Assembly: GCA_963579995.1 (NCBI GenBank)
Contig: CAUZIY010000001.1
Span: forward strand, 6,214-70,213
DNA length: 64,000 bases
Source of the DNA: UBA6626 sp963579995
Lineage (GTDB): Bacteria > Planctomycetota > Phycisphaerae > Phycisphaerales > Phycisphaeraceae
Reading direction: 5' to 3'
Shown here: positions 24,766 through 33,450 of the stretch, piece by piece
How positions within the stretch are numbered: position 1 is the first letter of the stretch
Layout: each line of letters starts with the position of its first letter
The notes under the pieces: model-generated
Database searches by the model: none
What the model saw: only the letters and a program-made list of their open reading frames with translations
What the model was told of the DNA's origin: nothing
Position numbers and translations under genes: made by a program

Positions 24766-25815
24766 ATGGCAACCAGGACGCAAGTGGCTGTGATCGGTGC
24801 GGGTCCGATTGGTTTGGAATTGGCGGCGGCTTTCAAGCTGGGTGGCGTCAAGTATCTTCATTTCGACGCGGGGCAGATTGGTCATACAGTGAGTTGGATG
24901 CCGCGGCAGATGCGGTTCTTTTCGTCGCCGGATCGTATTGCAATCTGCGGCGTCCCACTGCAGACCGTTGAGCAGGAAAAGGCGTCGCGTGAAGAGTACC
25001 TGGCCTATCTGCGCGGTATTGTGGAGCAATTCAACCTGACGGTGCGTACTCATGAAAAAATTACTTCAATTCAAAAGTCCAGATCCAAGTTCTTGTTGAC
25101 GAGTGAAAAGGCCACCGAACAGCACCAATACGTAGCCGATCACGTCGTGTTGGCTACTGGCGACCTTAATCGGGCCCGTGATCTGAACTTGCCTGGGGAA
25201 GATTTGCCCCATGTGAGCCATTACTTCGATGAGCCACATCGATACTTTCGCAAGCGATTGCTTGTTGTCGGTGGTCGCAATTCGGCAGTGGAGGCGGCGA
25301 TTCGTTGTCAACGAACTGGCGCTGATGTGGCGATCAGCTATCGTGGTGATGAATTTGATACTAAGAGCGTCAAGTACTGGTTAACACCGGAAATCGAAAT
25401 GTTGATCAAGACCAAACGCGTGACTTATTACCCTCTGACCGTACCAACGGTGATTACGCCACAGCATGTTTTCCTTCATCAGGTTCAAACCGGTCAATGT
25501 ACTCAAGTGCCGGCCGATTTCGTACTTCTGCTGGTTGGTTACGAAATGGATACAACCTTGATGGAACAGGTTGGCGTGGCATTGGCAGGTGAGAACCACG
25601 CGCCCCAGTTGGATCTGGAAACCATGCAGACCAATGTGCCTGGTTTCTATGTTGGGGGGACCGCGGCAGTCGGGACCCAGATCCGCTTTCAACTGTTTAT
25701 TGAAAACTGTCATCCACATGTGGGCAAGATTTTCGAGTCGATCACGGGACGGAAATGCCCATTTGAAGCAACGGACAGAACGCATTCAGGTCGATATGCA
25801 TTGCCCGAAAGCTAG
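24766..25815 (+). CDS. FAD/NAD(P)-binding oxidoreductase, YpdA-like
   Basis: 349 residues. Two dinucleotide-binding folds are visible: VIGAGPIGLE at residue 9 (FAD) and VVGGRNSAVEAA near residue 170 (NADPH). The segment MRFFSSPDRIAICGVPL matches the YpdA family, the putative bacillithiol-disulfide reductase of Firmicutes, where MTFFSTS-type sequence occurs. There is no redox-active CxxC. The physiological substrate cannot be read: bacillithiol is not established for this group of bacteria, so another low-molecular-weight thiol or quinone may be used. The gene is 9 bases after guaA and probably co-transcribed. Confidence 0.75.
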   Translation: MATRTQVAVIGAGPIGLELAAAFKLGGVKYLHFDAGQIGHTVSWMPRQMRFFSSPDRIAICGVPLQTVEQEKASREEYLAYLRGIVEQFNLTVRTHEKITSIQKSRSKFLLTSEKATEQHQYVADHVVLATGDLNRARDLNLPGEDLPHVSHYFDEPHRYFRKRLLVVGGRNSAVEAAIRCQRTGADVAISYRGDEFDTKSVKYWLTPEIEMLIKTKRVTYYPLTVPTVITPQHVFLHQVQTGQCTQVPADFVLLLVGYEMDTTLMEQVGVALAGENHAPQLDLETMQTNVPGFYVGGTAAVGTQIRFQLFIENCHPHVGKIFESITGRKCPFEATDRTHSGRYALPES

Positions 25816-25951
25816 GTGCAGTTTCTCCCGGAGGTCACGAGGATTTCAAGGCCACTGTTCACCGTTTCGTGATGCTGAAATAACACCAGGTTTCAGATGT
25901 AATTGGGAACCAATGATATGGACTAGGCTGCTGCGGTGGGCTTAGTTTTGG

Positions 25952-26326
25952 TTACCGCGGCGGAACCCGGCGTTGGCCCGGCCGGCGACCGGCACGAGCT
26001 CCACGGGAGACCGGACGCCTGCTTTGGCTGGGGGCAGGTCGATCAGTTGATGTGGCAACTACTTCGGTTGGTTTGACCAGGCCCTTGCCGCTGGCTTCAC
26101 CGACCACCATGGGTCGTCCATTTACGCGGCGACCATCAAGCGAGGCAATGGCCGCTCGGCCCTGGTCCTCACTGGGCATGAGCACAAATGCAAACCCGCG
26201 TGGTTTACCCGTCTTTTCGTCGGTGACGTAGATGATTTCATCAATCAGGCCGTAGTCACTGAAGAGTTTATTCAGTGTTTGCGGTGTCACCTTGTAGCTT
26301 ATGTTGCCAACGTGAATCTTAAACAT
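25952..26326 (-). CDS. RRM-domain RNA-binding protein
   Basis: 124 residues. A single RNA recognition motif fills residues 1-80: RNP2 is KIHVGNIS and RNP1 is KPRGFAFVLM, both canonical. The basic C-terminus (residues 85-124) is rich in Arg, Pro and Gly, similar to bacterial Rbp proteins that act in cold response or mRNA handling. The ATG at 26324-26326 has GGAGG 7 bases upstream; an earlier in-frame ATG at 26365 lies before that site and is not preferred. Monocistronic. Confidence 0.9.
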   Translation of the reverse strand: MFKIHVGNISYKVTPQTLNKLFSDYGLIDEIIYVTDEKTGKPRGFAFVLMPSEDQGRAAIASLDGRRVNGRPMVVGEASGKGLVKPTEVVATSTDRPAPSQSRRPVSRGARAGRRPGQRRVPPR

Positions 26327-26576
26327 GTTTCGCCTCCGTGGGCGCGATGTGCCAAGCGGAAACACCGATTATAAACCCGCCGTTCACCTATTGCACGCGA
26401 TGGGCGTGTCGATTTATGGTTTGGCTTGCTTGGCTTGTTTCCTGGCTCCCAAGACCACCCGTGACGGCCGGTAAGATACCATAATTGGGCGGTCGGTGTG
26501 GCAATTGAGTGCGAAAATAAATTAGCAGTCAGCGGTGGTGGCAGTGGCCGAAGACCTTGCGGTATCATTACCTTAG

Positions 26577-28148
26577 ATGGACGCCAATCCACGCTACAAA
26601 TCACCAATCAAGCGATGCTTATATGGCAATACCCTAACTGAGCAACTTGAGCAATTGGGAACAGACAAGCAGCTTGAACAATTTGCCGCTGCGCGGCAAA
26701 GATTGGCCGCTGACCCATACCGTCCTGCGTATCATTTCGTTGCCCCACAGGGCAAGATGAATGATCCCAACGGGTTGTGTTTTTGGCGTGATCGATTCCA
26801 CCTTTTCTACCAGGCTTATCCAGATGAGGCTGACCGGCGACAGCATTGGGGTCACGCTGTCAGCGATGACCTTGTGTATTGGCAGGACCTGCCGTTGGCC
26901 ATCTATCCGGACATTGAACGCAAATGTTTTAGCGGAAGCACCTTGGTTGAATCTGACCGGGTGATCGCGATCTACCACGGGAAGCAAGCGGGCAACATGA
27001 TTGCGGTTGCCCGCGATCCCCTTCTTCTTAATTGGGAGAAATTACCCGGTAATCCAGTGATCCCGATTGTGGAAGCCGATGATTCAGGTTATCCCTACCG
27101 CGTATTTGATCCTTGTATCTGGGCCGAGGAAGACGGGTATTACGCCTTGTCCGGAACCCAGAAGGATGGAGGTAACCGATCCATGCGGTTCCGTCAGGAC
27201 TGCCAGATGGTGGAACACCTCTTTTTTTCAAAAGACCTGCAATCCTGGCGGTATGAAGGGCAGTTTGTAGATGGTGGACGTTACACGCAACGGGGTGAAG
27301 ATGGCGCAGTGCCCTATTTCTGGCCGTTGGGGGATAAGCACATCCTGCTATTCGCCAGCCATATGCGTGGCTCACAGTACTTCTTGGGTGATTACGATCG
27401 TACTAAGCGGAAATTCAAACCTTTTCTGCATGGCCGATTCAACTTCGGGCCAATCGGACATGGGGGTGTTCATGCACCATCCGCAACGCCAGACGGTCAT
27501 GGAGGCTGTTACGTTATTCATAATATGAATGAAGGTATCGAGTCTCGCGGGTGGCGCCAGATCATGTCGCTTGCTCGCGTGTTGACCCTCCGCCCAGATT
27601 GCACGCTGGGAATCGAACCGATCAGGTCAATGGACAAGCTCCGTACCACTTTCAAACGCGTGGGGCCCATGTTGCTTGAAGCAAACCGTGAAACAGTTCT
27701 GGATGACATTCGAGGCAATACCATCGAAATCAATGCAATCATTGATCCGCAAGATGCAAATCAGTTGTCTTTGGACGTCTTGAGGTCACCAGACCAGTCG
27801 GAGTTTACATCCATTTACTTTTTAAAGAATGCCCACGCATCCTATAGGACTTGTGAGTTGGTTCATAAGGATGCGATCGTGATCGACACGTCACGGTCTT
27901 CTTTGCGTTCCGACTTGTTGTCGCGGCCGCCTGAAATTGCGCCCTTTGAACTGCATGAGGGCGAAGATCTTAGCCTTCGAATCTTTATTGACCGGAGTGT
28001 CGTTGAGGTATTCATTAATGGTCGCCAGTGCCTGGCGCAGCGCGTTTACCCGCAGCGACCTGATAGTATTGGTCTTTCGATTCAATCCCGAGGGCGTCAG
28101 TCGGTATTACGCGAACTGACGTGCTGGCAAATGAAGAGCATCTGGTAG
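26577..28148 (+). CDS. Glycoside hydrolase family 32-like enzyme with altered motifs
   Basis: 523 residues. The five-bladed propeller of GH32 (fructan or sucrose hydrolases) is suggested by MNDPNGL with nucleophile Asp63, the W-G-H-A-x-S-x-D region HWGHAVSDDLVYWQDLP, and a C-terminal beta-sandwich with LRIFIDRSVVEVFINGRQ. The usual RDP motif reads FDP (Phe177-Asp178), and the acid/base ECP reads EDG (Glu241). The carboxylates remain but the neighbours differ, so substrate specificity may not be the textbook one. No signal peptide, so the enzyme is probably cytoplasmic. The broken esterase gene follows 93 bases downstream. Confidence 0.85.
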   Translation: MDANPRYKSPIKRCLYGNTLTEQLEQLGTDKQLEQFAAARQRLAADPYRPAYHFVAPQGKMNDPNGLCFWRDRFHLFYQAYPDEADRRQHWGHAVSDDLVYWQDLPLAIYPDIERKCFSGSTLVESDRVIAIYHGKQAGNMIAVARDPLLLNWEKLPGNPVIPIVEADDSGYPYRVFDPCIWAEEDGYYALSGTQKDGGNRSMRFRQDCQMVEHLFFSKDLQSWRYEGQFVDGGRYTQRGEDGAVPYFWPLGDKHILLFASHMRGSQYFLGDYDRTKRKFKPFLHGRFNFGPIGHGGVHAPSATPDGHGGCYVIHNMNEGIESRGWRQIMSLARVLTLRPDCTLGIEPIRSMDKLRTTFKRVGPMLLEANRETVLDDIRGNTIEINAIIDPQDANQLSLDVLRSPDQSEFTSIYFLKNAHASYRTCELVHKDAIVIDTSRSSLRSDLLSRPPEIAPFELHEGEDLSLRIFIDRSVVEVFINGRQCLAQRVYPQRPDSIGLSIQSRGRQSVLRELTCWQMKSIW

Positions 28149-28241
28149 GACATGGTCGTGTTCAGCGTTTTGGCGTGAGCATCACAAGTCATTGGACCTT
28201 TTGAGGTAGATGGTGTTTTGGTAATAAAATGAGGATGAACA

Positions 28242-29171
28242 ATGTCTAACCTGGCAGCTGATCATCAGCAAAACAGCAGGAAGGTGCTTTATGACTTACT
28301 AGGCGACCTTCCGCCATTGAGTCGTGCCGTGTCGTGTGAACCGGTTACGCAAAGGGAGGAAGACGGCTATATCCTTGAAGTGCTCGTGTTGGATCTTAAT
28401 GGATCACAGTCCGTGTCTGCTTACTTTGTGAAGCCTAAAGCATGTGATGGGCCGCTGCCTTGTGTCCTTTACAATCATGCGCATGGCGGTGACTAAGAAC
28501 TGGGCAAGGATGAATTGATCTACGGCCGAGCCGCACTGCAAGATCCACCGTACGCCCGAGCACTGACGGAGAAGGGTTATGCTGCCTTGTGTATCGATAC
28601 TTGGTGTTTCGGAGAAAGACGTGGGCGCACGGAATCGGAAGTGTTTAAGGAGATGCTGTGGAAAGGCTAAGTTCTGTGGGGCATGATGGTTTACGATAGT
28701 TTGCGAGCCGTTGATTACCTGGCCGATCGCCCGGATATCGATACCCGTCGAATTGGCACATTGGGGATATCCATGGGAAGCACCATGGCGTGGTGGGTGG
28801 CGGCACTGGATACCCGAATCAGGGCTTGCGTGGATCTTTGCTGTTTGACTGATTTCCAGGCGCTAATCGATGAGCAAGGGTTAGACTGTCACGGTATTTA
28901 TTACTACGTGCCATCTTTGCTTAAGCAATTTACAACTGCAAAAATCAATGCATTGATTGCTCCCCGGGCCCATCTTGGTCTTGCCGGTAACTACGACCGG
29001 TTGACCCCTCCCAGGGGGCTGGATCGTATTGATCAGGAGTTGCAGTCCATCTATGAGGCACACCAGGCAGCAGACGCTTGGCAGCTCAAAAGATATGAAA
29101 TCGACCATTTTGAAACGGTTCAGATGAGGTCGGAAATCATGTTCTTTCTCAATCAGTGGCTTGCGACCTGA
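28242..29171 (+). pseudogene. Alpha/beta hydrolase (dienelactone hydrolase / acetyl-xylan-esterase type) interrupted by two in-frame TAA codons
   Basis: A single reading frame of 310 codons runs from the ATG at 28242, preceded by GAGGAT, to the TGA at 29169-29171. It is broken only by TAA at 28494-28496 and at 28668-28670. The frame never shifts, and the protein on both sides keeps family motifs: HAHGGD (oxyanion region), nucleophile elbow GISMGS, a late Asp in GNYDRLTPP and His in IDHFET. Both stops could come from single substitutions (Tyr and Gln codons, respectively). A downstream piece from the ATG at 28683 encodes 162 residues including the full triad. Best read as a recent pseudogene; readthrough is possible but unsupported. 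Confidence 0.8.
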
Positions 29172-29304
29172 AATTTGGCCGCGATCGTCTCGGGCCACAG
29201 TTGAAACATGATTTGGGTGATACTGAAATCATAGGTGGCGGACAGGTTGGAAGAAAGGATCTGGGAAAGGTTCCCAGTCAGTCCGTCGAGTATACCAACT
29301 TCGG
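29172..29304. other. Convergent gap with three perfect hairpins
   Basis: Between the pseudogene and convergent gcvT lie stems 29208-29214/29226-29232 (7 bp), 29261-29267/29271-29277 (7 bp, loop AGG) and a short CGGTT/AACCG near 29305. No T-run follows them, so they are not classical intrinsic terminators, but they may cap both transcripts. Confidence 0.4.
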
Positions 29305-30417
29305 TTAAAGAACCGTGTCGAATTTTGATTCATAAAATGGCAGTGGCACAACCTGTGCATCAACGTGGTCGCCATCGATCTCGACGCCGACATGATTGCC
29401 GACCTGATGGTGTTCAGTATCGATGAAGGCCATGGCAATTGAAGCATTTAGTGTGGGCGAGATGCATCCACTAGTAACGGCGCCAACGATTTGGCGGGAT
29501 ACGAATAGGCTGGCGCCTTGATTTGCTTGTCGCGAACCAGTTAGCTTGAGTCCGACCAACCTTCGTGCAGTCTCCCTTGATGCGATCATCTTGAGTGCGT
29601 CGCTGCCAATGAATTGTTCGCGGCTGTCCGGGTCGGCCTTCTCAGGAGTGATTGCAAATTCCAAACCCGCTGATAGCGGATCAGTTTGTTCATTGAACTC
29701 ATGGCCGAGCATCGGCACACCCGCCTCAATGCGTAGCGTGTTGAGCGCTTCAAGGCCAATGGGGGCAACAATACCCTCCGGGGCGTTTTGGCTTAGCAGC
29801 TTGACGATGGTCGTGGCCATATTGGCGCCCATGACCACCTCGACGCCATCTTCTCCGGTGAAACTGCGGCGGGTAATGGTCAACCGCAGGATAAATAAAT
29901 TCTTGACGCAGATTTCTCCGTGTTGAAGGTTTGGGACTTCGCTTGAGAACTGGCTTATCAAATCAATCACTTTGGGCCCCTGTAAGCCCACCATGGCGGT
30001 TGAAAGGGTTCGGTCGTTAATTGTGACTGATAGTGTCCCGATATTTTGATGTAAATGGGCCAAGATGGAATGAAGACCAGGGGCACTGACAACGAGCAGC
30101 CAGTGGTCTTCACAACGGCACACCGTGACGGCATCCAGGATTCCACCATGTTGGCTGCAGATCAGGGAAGATCGACTGGTATTGGGTTTCATGTCATCGA
30201 TCCGGCGTGTAAGGATTCGCTCAAGGAATTTTTGTGCATCGTGACCGGTGATTTGTATCCGCCCCCGGTGTGAAAGATCAAACAGGCCACCGCTGCGGCG
30301 TACATGCAAATGTTCAGCTTCAGGTGAGTGGTAGGACGCAGGCATTTCCCAGCCGGCAACGTCCACAAACCTTGCCTGCTGATCAAGATGATATTGGTGG
30401 AATGGCGTACGCGGCAT
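29305..30417 (-). CDS. gcvT: Aminomethyltransferase (glycine cleavage T protein)
   Basis: 370 residues. GcvT transfers the aminomethyl carbon from H protein to tetrahydrofolate. Typical segments are an N-terminal HQYHLDQQARFVDVAGWEMP, FDLSHRGRIQITG, the folate-site GEDGVEVVM and the C-terminal IGAVTSGCISPTLNASIAMAF. Length is normal. Other cleavage-system genes (gcvH, gcvP) are not in the window, which is unusual, and the gene sits 55 bases after ftsI on the same strand. The related YgfZ family lacks several of these folate motifs, so GcvT is the better call. Confidence 0.9.
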   Translation of the reverse strand: MPRTPFHQYHLDQQARFVDVAGWEMPASYHSPEAEHLHVRRSGGLFDLSHRGRIQITGHDAQKFLERILTRRIDDMKPNTSRSSLICSQHGGILDAVTVCRCEDHWLLVVSAPGLHSILAHLHQNIGTLSVTINDRTLSTAMVGLQGPKVIDLISQFSSEVPNLQHGEICVKNLFILRLTITRRSFTGEDGVEVVMGANMATTIVKLLSQNAPEGIVAPIGLEALNTLRIEAGVPMLGHEFNEQTDPLSAGLEFAITPEKADPDSREQFIGSDALKMIASRETARRLVGLKLTGSRQANQGASLFVSRQIVGAVTSGCISPTLNASIAMAFIDTEHHQVGNHVGVEIDGDHVDAQVVPLPFYESKFDTVL

Positions 30418-30472
30418 GGTTAAGCGAGCCGTTGGCTGGTCGAATTGCGATCAACGTTGCAGGCTTATACGG

Positions 30473-32185
30473 TCAATTGGTACTTGCGAGTAAATGTTGA
30501 TCTTGCGGTGGATAGCCAAGATACATCAGCGTTTTTTCAATCACGCGCCGTACAACTGGTGCCGCAACTGTACCGCCATAATAGCCCTTTTGCTTGTCCG
30601 GGCGGTGGACAAAACAGCCCACGACAATTCTGGGTACCTCAAGGGGGGAGCCGGCGATGAAAGAGGATATGTACTTATCTTCTAGGTAGCCGCCCCCGTT
30701 AGGGTTGGCGATCTGTGCTGTGCCCGTCTTGCCGAAGATCGGGTAGTGTTTGCTGTTGGCACGTCGTCCTGTTCCCTCTTGAACAACGCGGCGAAGTACC
30801 TGTCGAACCTGCTTGGCCGTTGCCGGATTGAGGGTGTGCTGGTAGATCAGATCATCGGCTGATTTACGGATCCGGATTACGGTTGCCGGCATCATCCCAT
30901 CGTTGGCAATGCCGCTGAACGCGCGGACCAGTTGCAATGGCGTGGCTGCGATCTCCTGGCCCATTGGGATGCTGGTTAGTGAGTAGTGATTCCATTGGCG
31001 TAGCGGGTTAACCATCCCCGCCGATTCGCCGGGCAAGCTACTGGCAGTTGACTGGCCCATTCCAAAAGCCTCTACCGCGTGATGCAACCTGTCAGAGCCC
31101 AGGAGTAGTCCAATTTGCGCCATGCCGATATTGCTTGATTTGATTAAAACCTGTTGGCCAGTCAATTTGCCATGTCCACGTACGTCTCGGATCCGCCGCC
31201 CTTTTGACGAACGCCAGATACCGCTGTCCGTACAGTCGAATAGTTGCTCTGGTTGAATTACCTTCAGATCTACTGCTTTGGCCCAGACGAATGGCTTGAA
31301 GGTTGAGCCTGGCTCAAACATGTCAGTGATGCAGCGGTTACGCCATTGTTGTGGTGTACTTTTGGCCAAGGTCTTCGGATCAAAGGGGGGGTAGTTTGCC
31401 ATTGCCAGGACGTGCCCATTGCGGGGGTTCATGACAACCAGTTGGCCATAGGGTGCGTCGAAAGTCTTGCAGCTGATGGCGAGTTGTTCTTCGGCGATGG
31501 ATTGGATCATCAGGTCAATCGTGAGCCGTATTGCTGCCCCGTCACGTGGTGGGTCGTATGATTCGTACTGGAGATTAAGCGGGCGGCCACGCACATCACG
31601 TGTATAAGTCAGTGATCCGGTGCGACCGACCAAATCGCGGTTGAATGCGAATTCCACGCCTTCAAGTCCGGTGGCATCAAAGCCCACACTGCCAAGCAGT
31701 TGGCCAGCTCGTGATCCATGTGGGTAAAGCCGCTTGACCCATCGCTGGGTTCCGAGCCCCCTTAGTTTCAGGTCCTTCAACTGCCCAAGTGCAGACTTGT
31801 CCAGTTCGTGTTCAAGTACCACGTACCGCCGGTCAATCCGTTTTTGTATGGTCGCTTTCAGTGTGGAAGGGGCAACATGGACCAGTTCACCGACGACTTG
31901 GCAAAAGATCGGGAGGTTTTCGATCAAGCCTGGATCGGCAAATAGTCGAGTGGCGAGTTGGCTTGATGCCAGCAATCGGCCACGCCTGTCAACAATATCA
32001 CTTCTTCGGGCGTGAAATGCGGTGCGGCTGTGATGGCGGCCGGTATATGTTGCCAGCTGTTTCGGCGGTGCCAGTTTGAGTTGTACTACACGGCCGAACT
32101 GGGCGAGGAGGCCAATGCTGAGCATGACCACCAGGACTGCCGAGACGGTCAGGACACGCTGCTCAGGCAGAGGATGCTTTCTCAT
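30473..32185 (-). CDS. ftsI: Septal peptidoglycan transpeptidase FtsI / class B penicillin-binding protein
   Basis: 570 residues. A single N-terminal membrane anchor (residues 10-30) is followed by the pedestal domain with DIVDRRGRLLA and the transpeptidase domain. Active-site motifs are SxxK with Ser294 and Lys297 (EPGSTFKPF), SxN at 350-352 (KSSNIGMAQIG) and KTGT at 486-489. It cross-links septal peptidoglycan. The start overlaps the ftsL stop (ATGA, 32182-32185), which indicates translational coupling. Its place after rsmH and ftsL is the conserved division-cluster order. FtsI in Planctomycetota is restricted, and its presence favours a Phycisphaerae-type host. Confidence 0.94.
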   Translation of the reverse strand: MRKHPLPEQRVLTVSAVLVVMLSIGLLAQFGRVVQLKLAPPKQLATYTGRHHSRTAFHARRSDIVDRRGRLLASSQLATRLFADPGLIENLPIFCQVVGELVHVAPSTLKATIQKRIDRRYVVLEHELDKSALGQLKDLKLRGLGTQRWVKRLYPHGSRAGQLLGSVGFDATGLEGVEFAFNRDLVGRTGSLTYTRDVRGRPLNLQYESYDPPRDGAAIRLTIDLMIQSIAEEQLAISCKTFDAPYGQLVVMNPRNGHVLAMANYPPFDPKTLAKSTPQQWRNRCITDMFEPGSTFKPFVWAKAVDLKVIQPEQLFDCTDSGIWRSSKGRRIRDVRGHGKLTGQQVLIKSSNIGMAQIGLLLGSDRLHHAVEAFGMGQSTASSLPGESAGMVNPLRQWNHYSLTSIPMGQEIAATPLQLVRAFSGIANDGMMPATVIRIRKSADDLIYQHTLNPATAKQVRQVLRRVVQEGTGRRANSKHYPIFGKTGTAQIANPNGGGYLEDKYISSFIAGSPLEVPRIVVGCFVHRPDKQKGYYGGTVAAPVVRRVIEKTLMYLGYPPQDQHLLASTN

Positions 32186-32499
32186 GGAACAATGGCTTGG
32201 ATATTGTCATGATCAACGACCGCCAGGGCGGACGATGACGGAAGCGGATTGCAAGTTTGGCCACATGCCAACGGTTCGAGGTTTAACTGGGCACGTGCAA
32301 TGAGATGACGCAGGTGCTTGGGTTCAAGCTTTTTGGCAACGTGTGAACGCGATTGCCAAAGGTCATACCGTACCTCGGCAATCTGACGATGGCACATTGA
32401 AATCTGGTAGATCGTCTCGGTTCGCTGTTGGCGCAGGTCAAGCAATACCGCAGCCAAGGAACCGACTGCCAGGATCATGGTGATGAGTTTCCTAAACAC
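32182..32499 (-). CDS. FtsL-like small division membrane protein
   Basis: 105 residues with one N-terminal transmembrane segment (residues 5-21, LITMILAVGSLAAVLLDL) and an alpha-helical region likely to form a coiled coil (residues 25-75), the architecture of FtsL. FtsL sequences diverge too far to be recognised on identity alone. The call rests on size, topology and location between rsmH and ftsI, with a 4-base overlap into ftsI. Confidence 0.65.
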   Translation of the reverse strand: MFRKLITMILAVGSLAAVLLDLRQQRTETIYQISMCHRQIAEVRYDLWQSRSHVAKKLEPKHLRHLIARAQLNLEPLACGQTCNPLPSSSALAVVDHDNIQAIVP

Positions 32500-32534
32500 A
32501 GGTCCAGGTCCAATTGGAGATCATGCGGGGTGTA

Positions 32535-33362
32535 TCAACGCGCTGGAAGCCGCAGGTGTTGACCTACCCTCAGATCATCGGCGTTCTTGAGTTTGCCACG
32601 ATTAGCCAGGAAGATTTCATTGTGGCGATTTGGATCACCAAGTGTATTGGCTGCAATTCGCCACAAGGTGTCATTTTCGACAACGGTGTACTCACGGTGC
32701 AGATTGTCATGTGCCGCTTGTGGACGGATCTGGATTGTTTGCAATCGGGGTTGTGGAGGCACATATAACCGAACACCATCTCGGATATGGCCGCCTTCCA
32801 TGATTTTTCCCGGATTGGCTTCAATAAGGAGTGTGAAAAGTGCCCCATTGCCGTAGTGTTGCTCAGCGATGCCGTAGAGCGATTCATTGCGTTTGACGTT
32901 GTGATATCGTCTTGGTTGATCGCCAATGGTGTTTCCGGCCGATTTTTGCTGGCCAGCCATGGTTGTAAATGCAGGTTTTGGCCCTTGGTGGGATACCTGT
33001 GGACGGGAAATTGTCTTGGAGGGGGTTTCCCGGGGTGAAAACTTAGCAGGATTGGTTTCAGGCTCGGTGGCTGCATGGATTTGTTGACCAGGAATCGCAT
33101 ACCCCTTGTTCCCGGAGAGAGATTTGGCAGTTCGTGAAAGGCGTATCGCTCTAGGCGGGGAAACCTGTGGTTGGTGAGCTGGCTGGTGTCTTAGATCGTC
33201 GATTAGTTGTGGTTCAGATTTTTGGCGTGTGCTTAAATCAGGTGCAAGTAATGGGAGCACCTGATCGCCTTCCTGCACCGCAAGGTGGTCAGTGACAATC
33301 AGGCCGATCAAAACAATGGCACCCAGTCCGACGAGTAAACCAACTTTAGTTTCGCGTGTCAT
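32535..33362 (-). CDS. Membrane-anchored protein with two LysM domains
   Basis: 275 residues. A transmembrane segment at residues 8-25 (VGLLVGLGAIVLIGLIV) places the rest in the periplasm. A Pro/Gln-rich linker (30-150) leads to two LysM modules, at about 155-205 (YHNVKRNESLYGIAEQHYG) and 225-275 (EYTVVENDTLWRIAANTLG). LysM binds the glycan of peptidoglycan. The ATG at 33362 has GGAAGG just upstream; an earlier in-frame ATG at 33377 lies before that site. It is inserted between rsmH and ftsL, so a role in cell-wall or division localisation is suggested. Confidence 0.85.
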   Translation of the reverse strand: MTRETKVGLLVGLGAIVLIGLIVTDHLAVQEGDQVLPLLAPDLSTRQKSEPQLIDDLRHQPAHQPQVSPPRAIRLSRTAKSLSGNKGYAIPGQQIHAATEPETNPAKFSPRETPSKTISRPQVSHQGPKPAFTTMAGQQKSAGNTIGDQPRRYHNVKRNESLYGIAEQHYGNGALFTLLIEANPGKIMEGGHIRDGVRLYVPPQPRLQTIQIRPQAAHDNLHREYTVVENDTLWRIAANTLGDPNRHNEIFLANRGKLKNADDLRVGQHLRLPAR

Positions 33363-33450
33363 GTGCCAGCCTTCCATGTGGCTATTGGTGATCGTACATG
33401 TGCCGTCCTAGCTTGGTCTCACCCTGGAAACGACCTGATCTGTATCTGCA

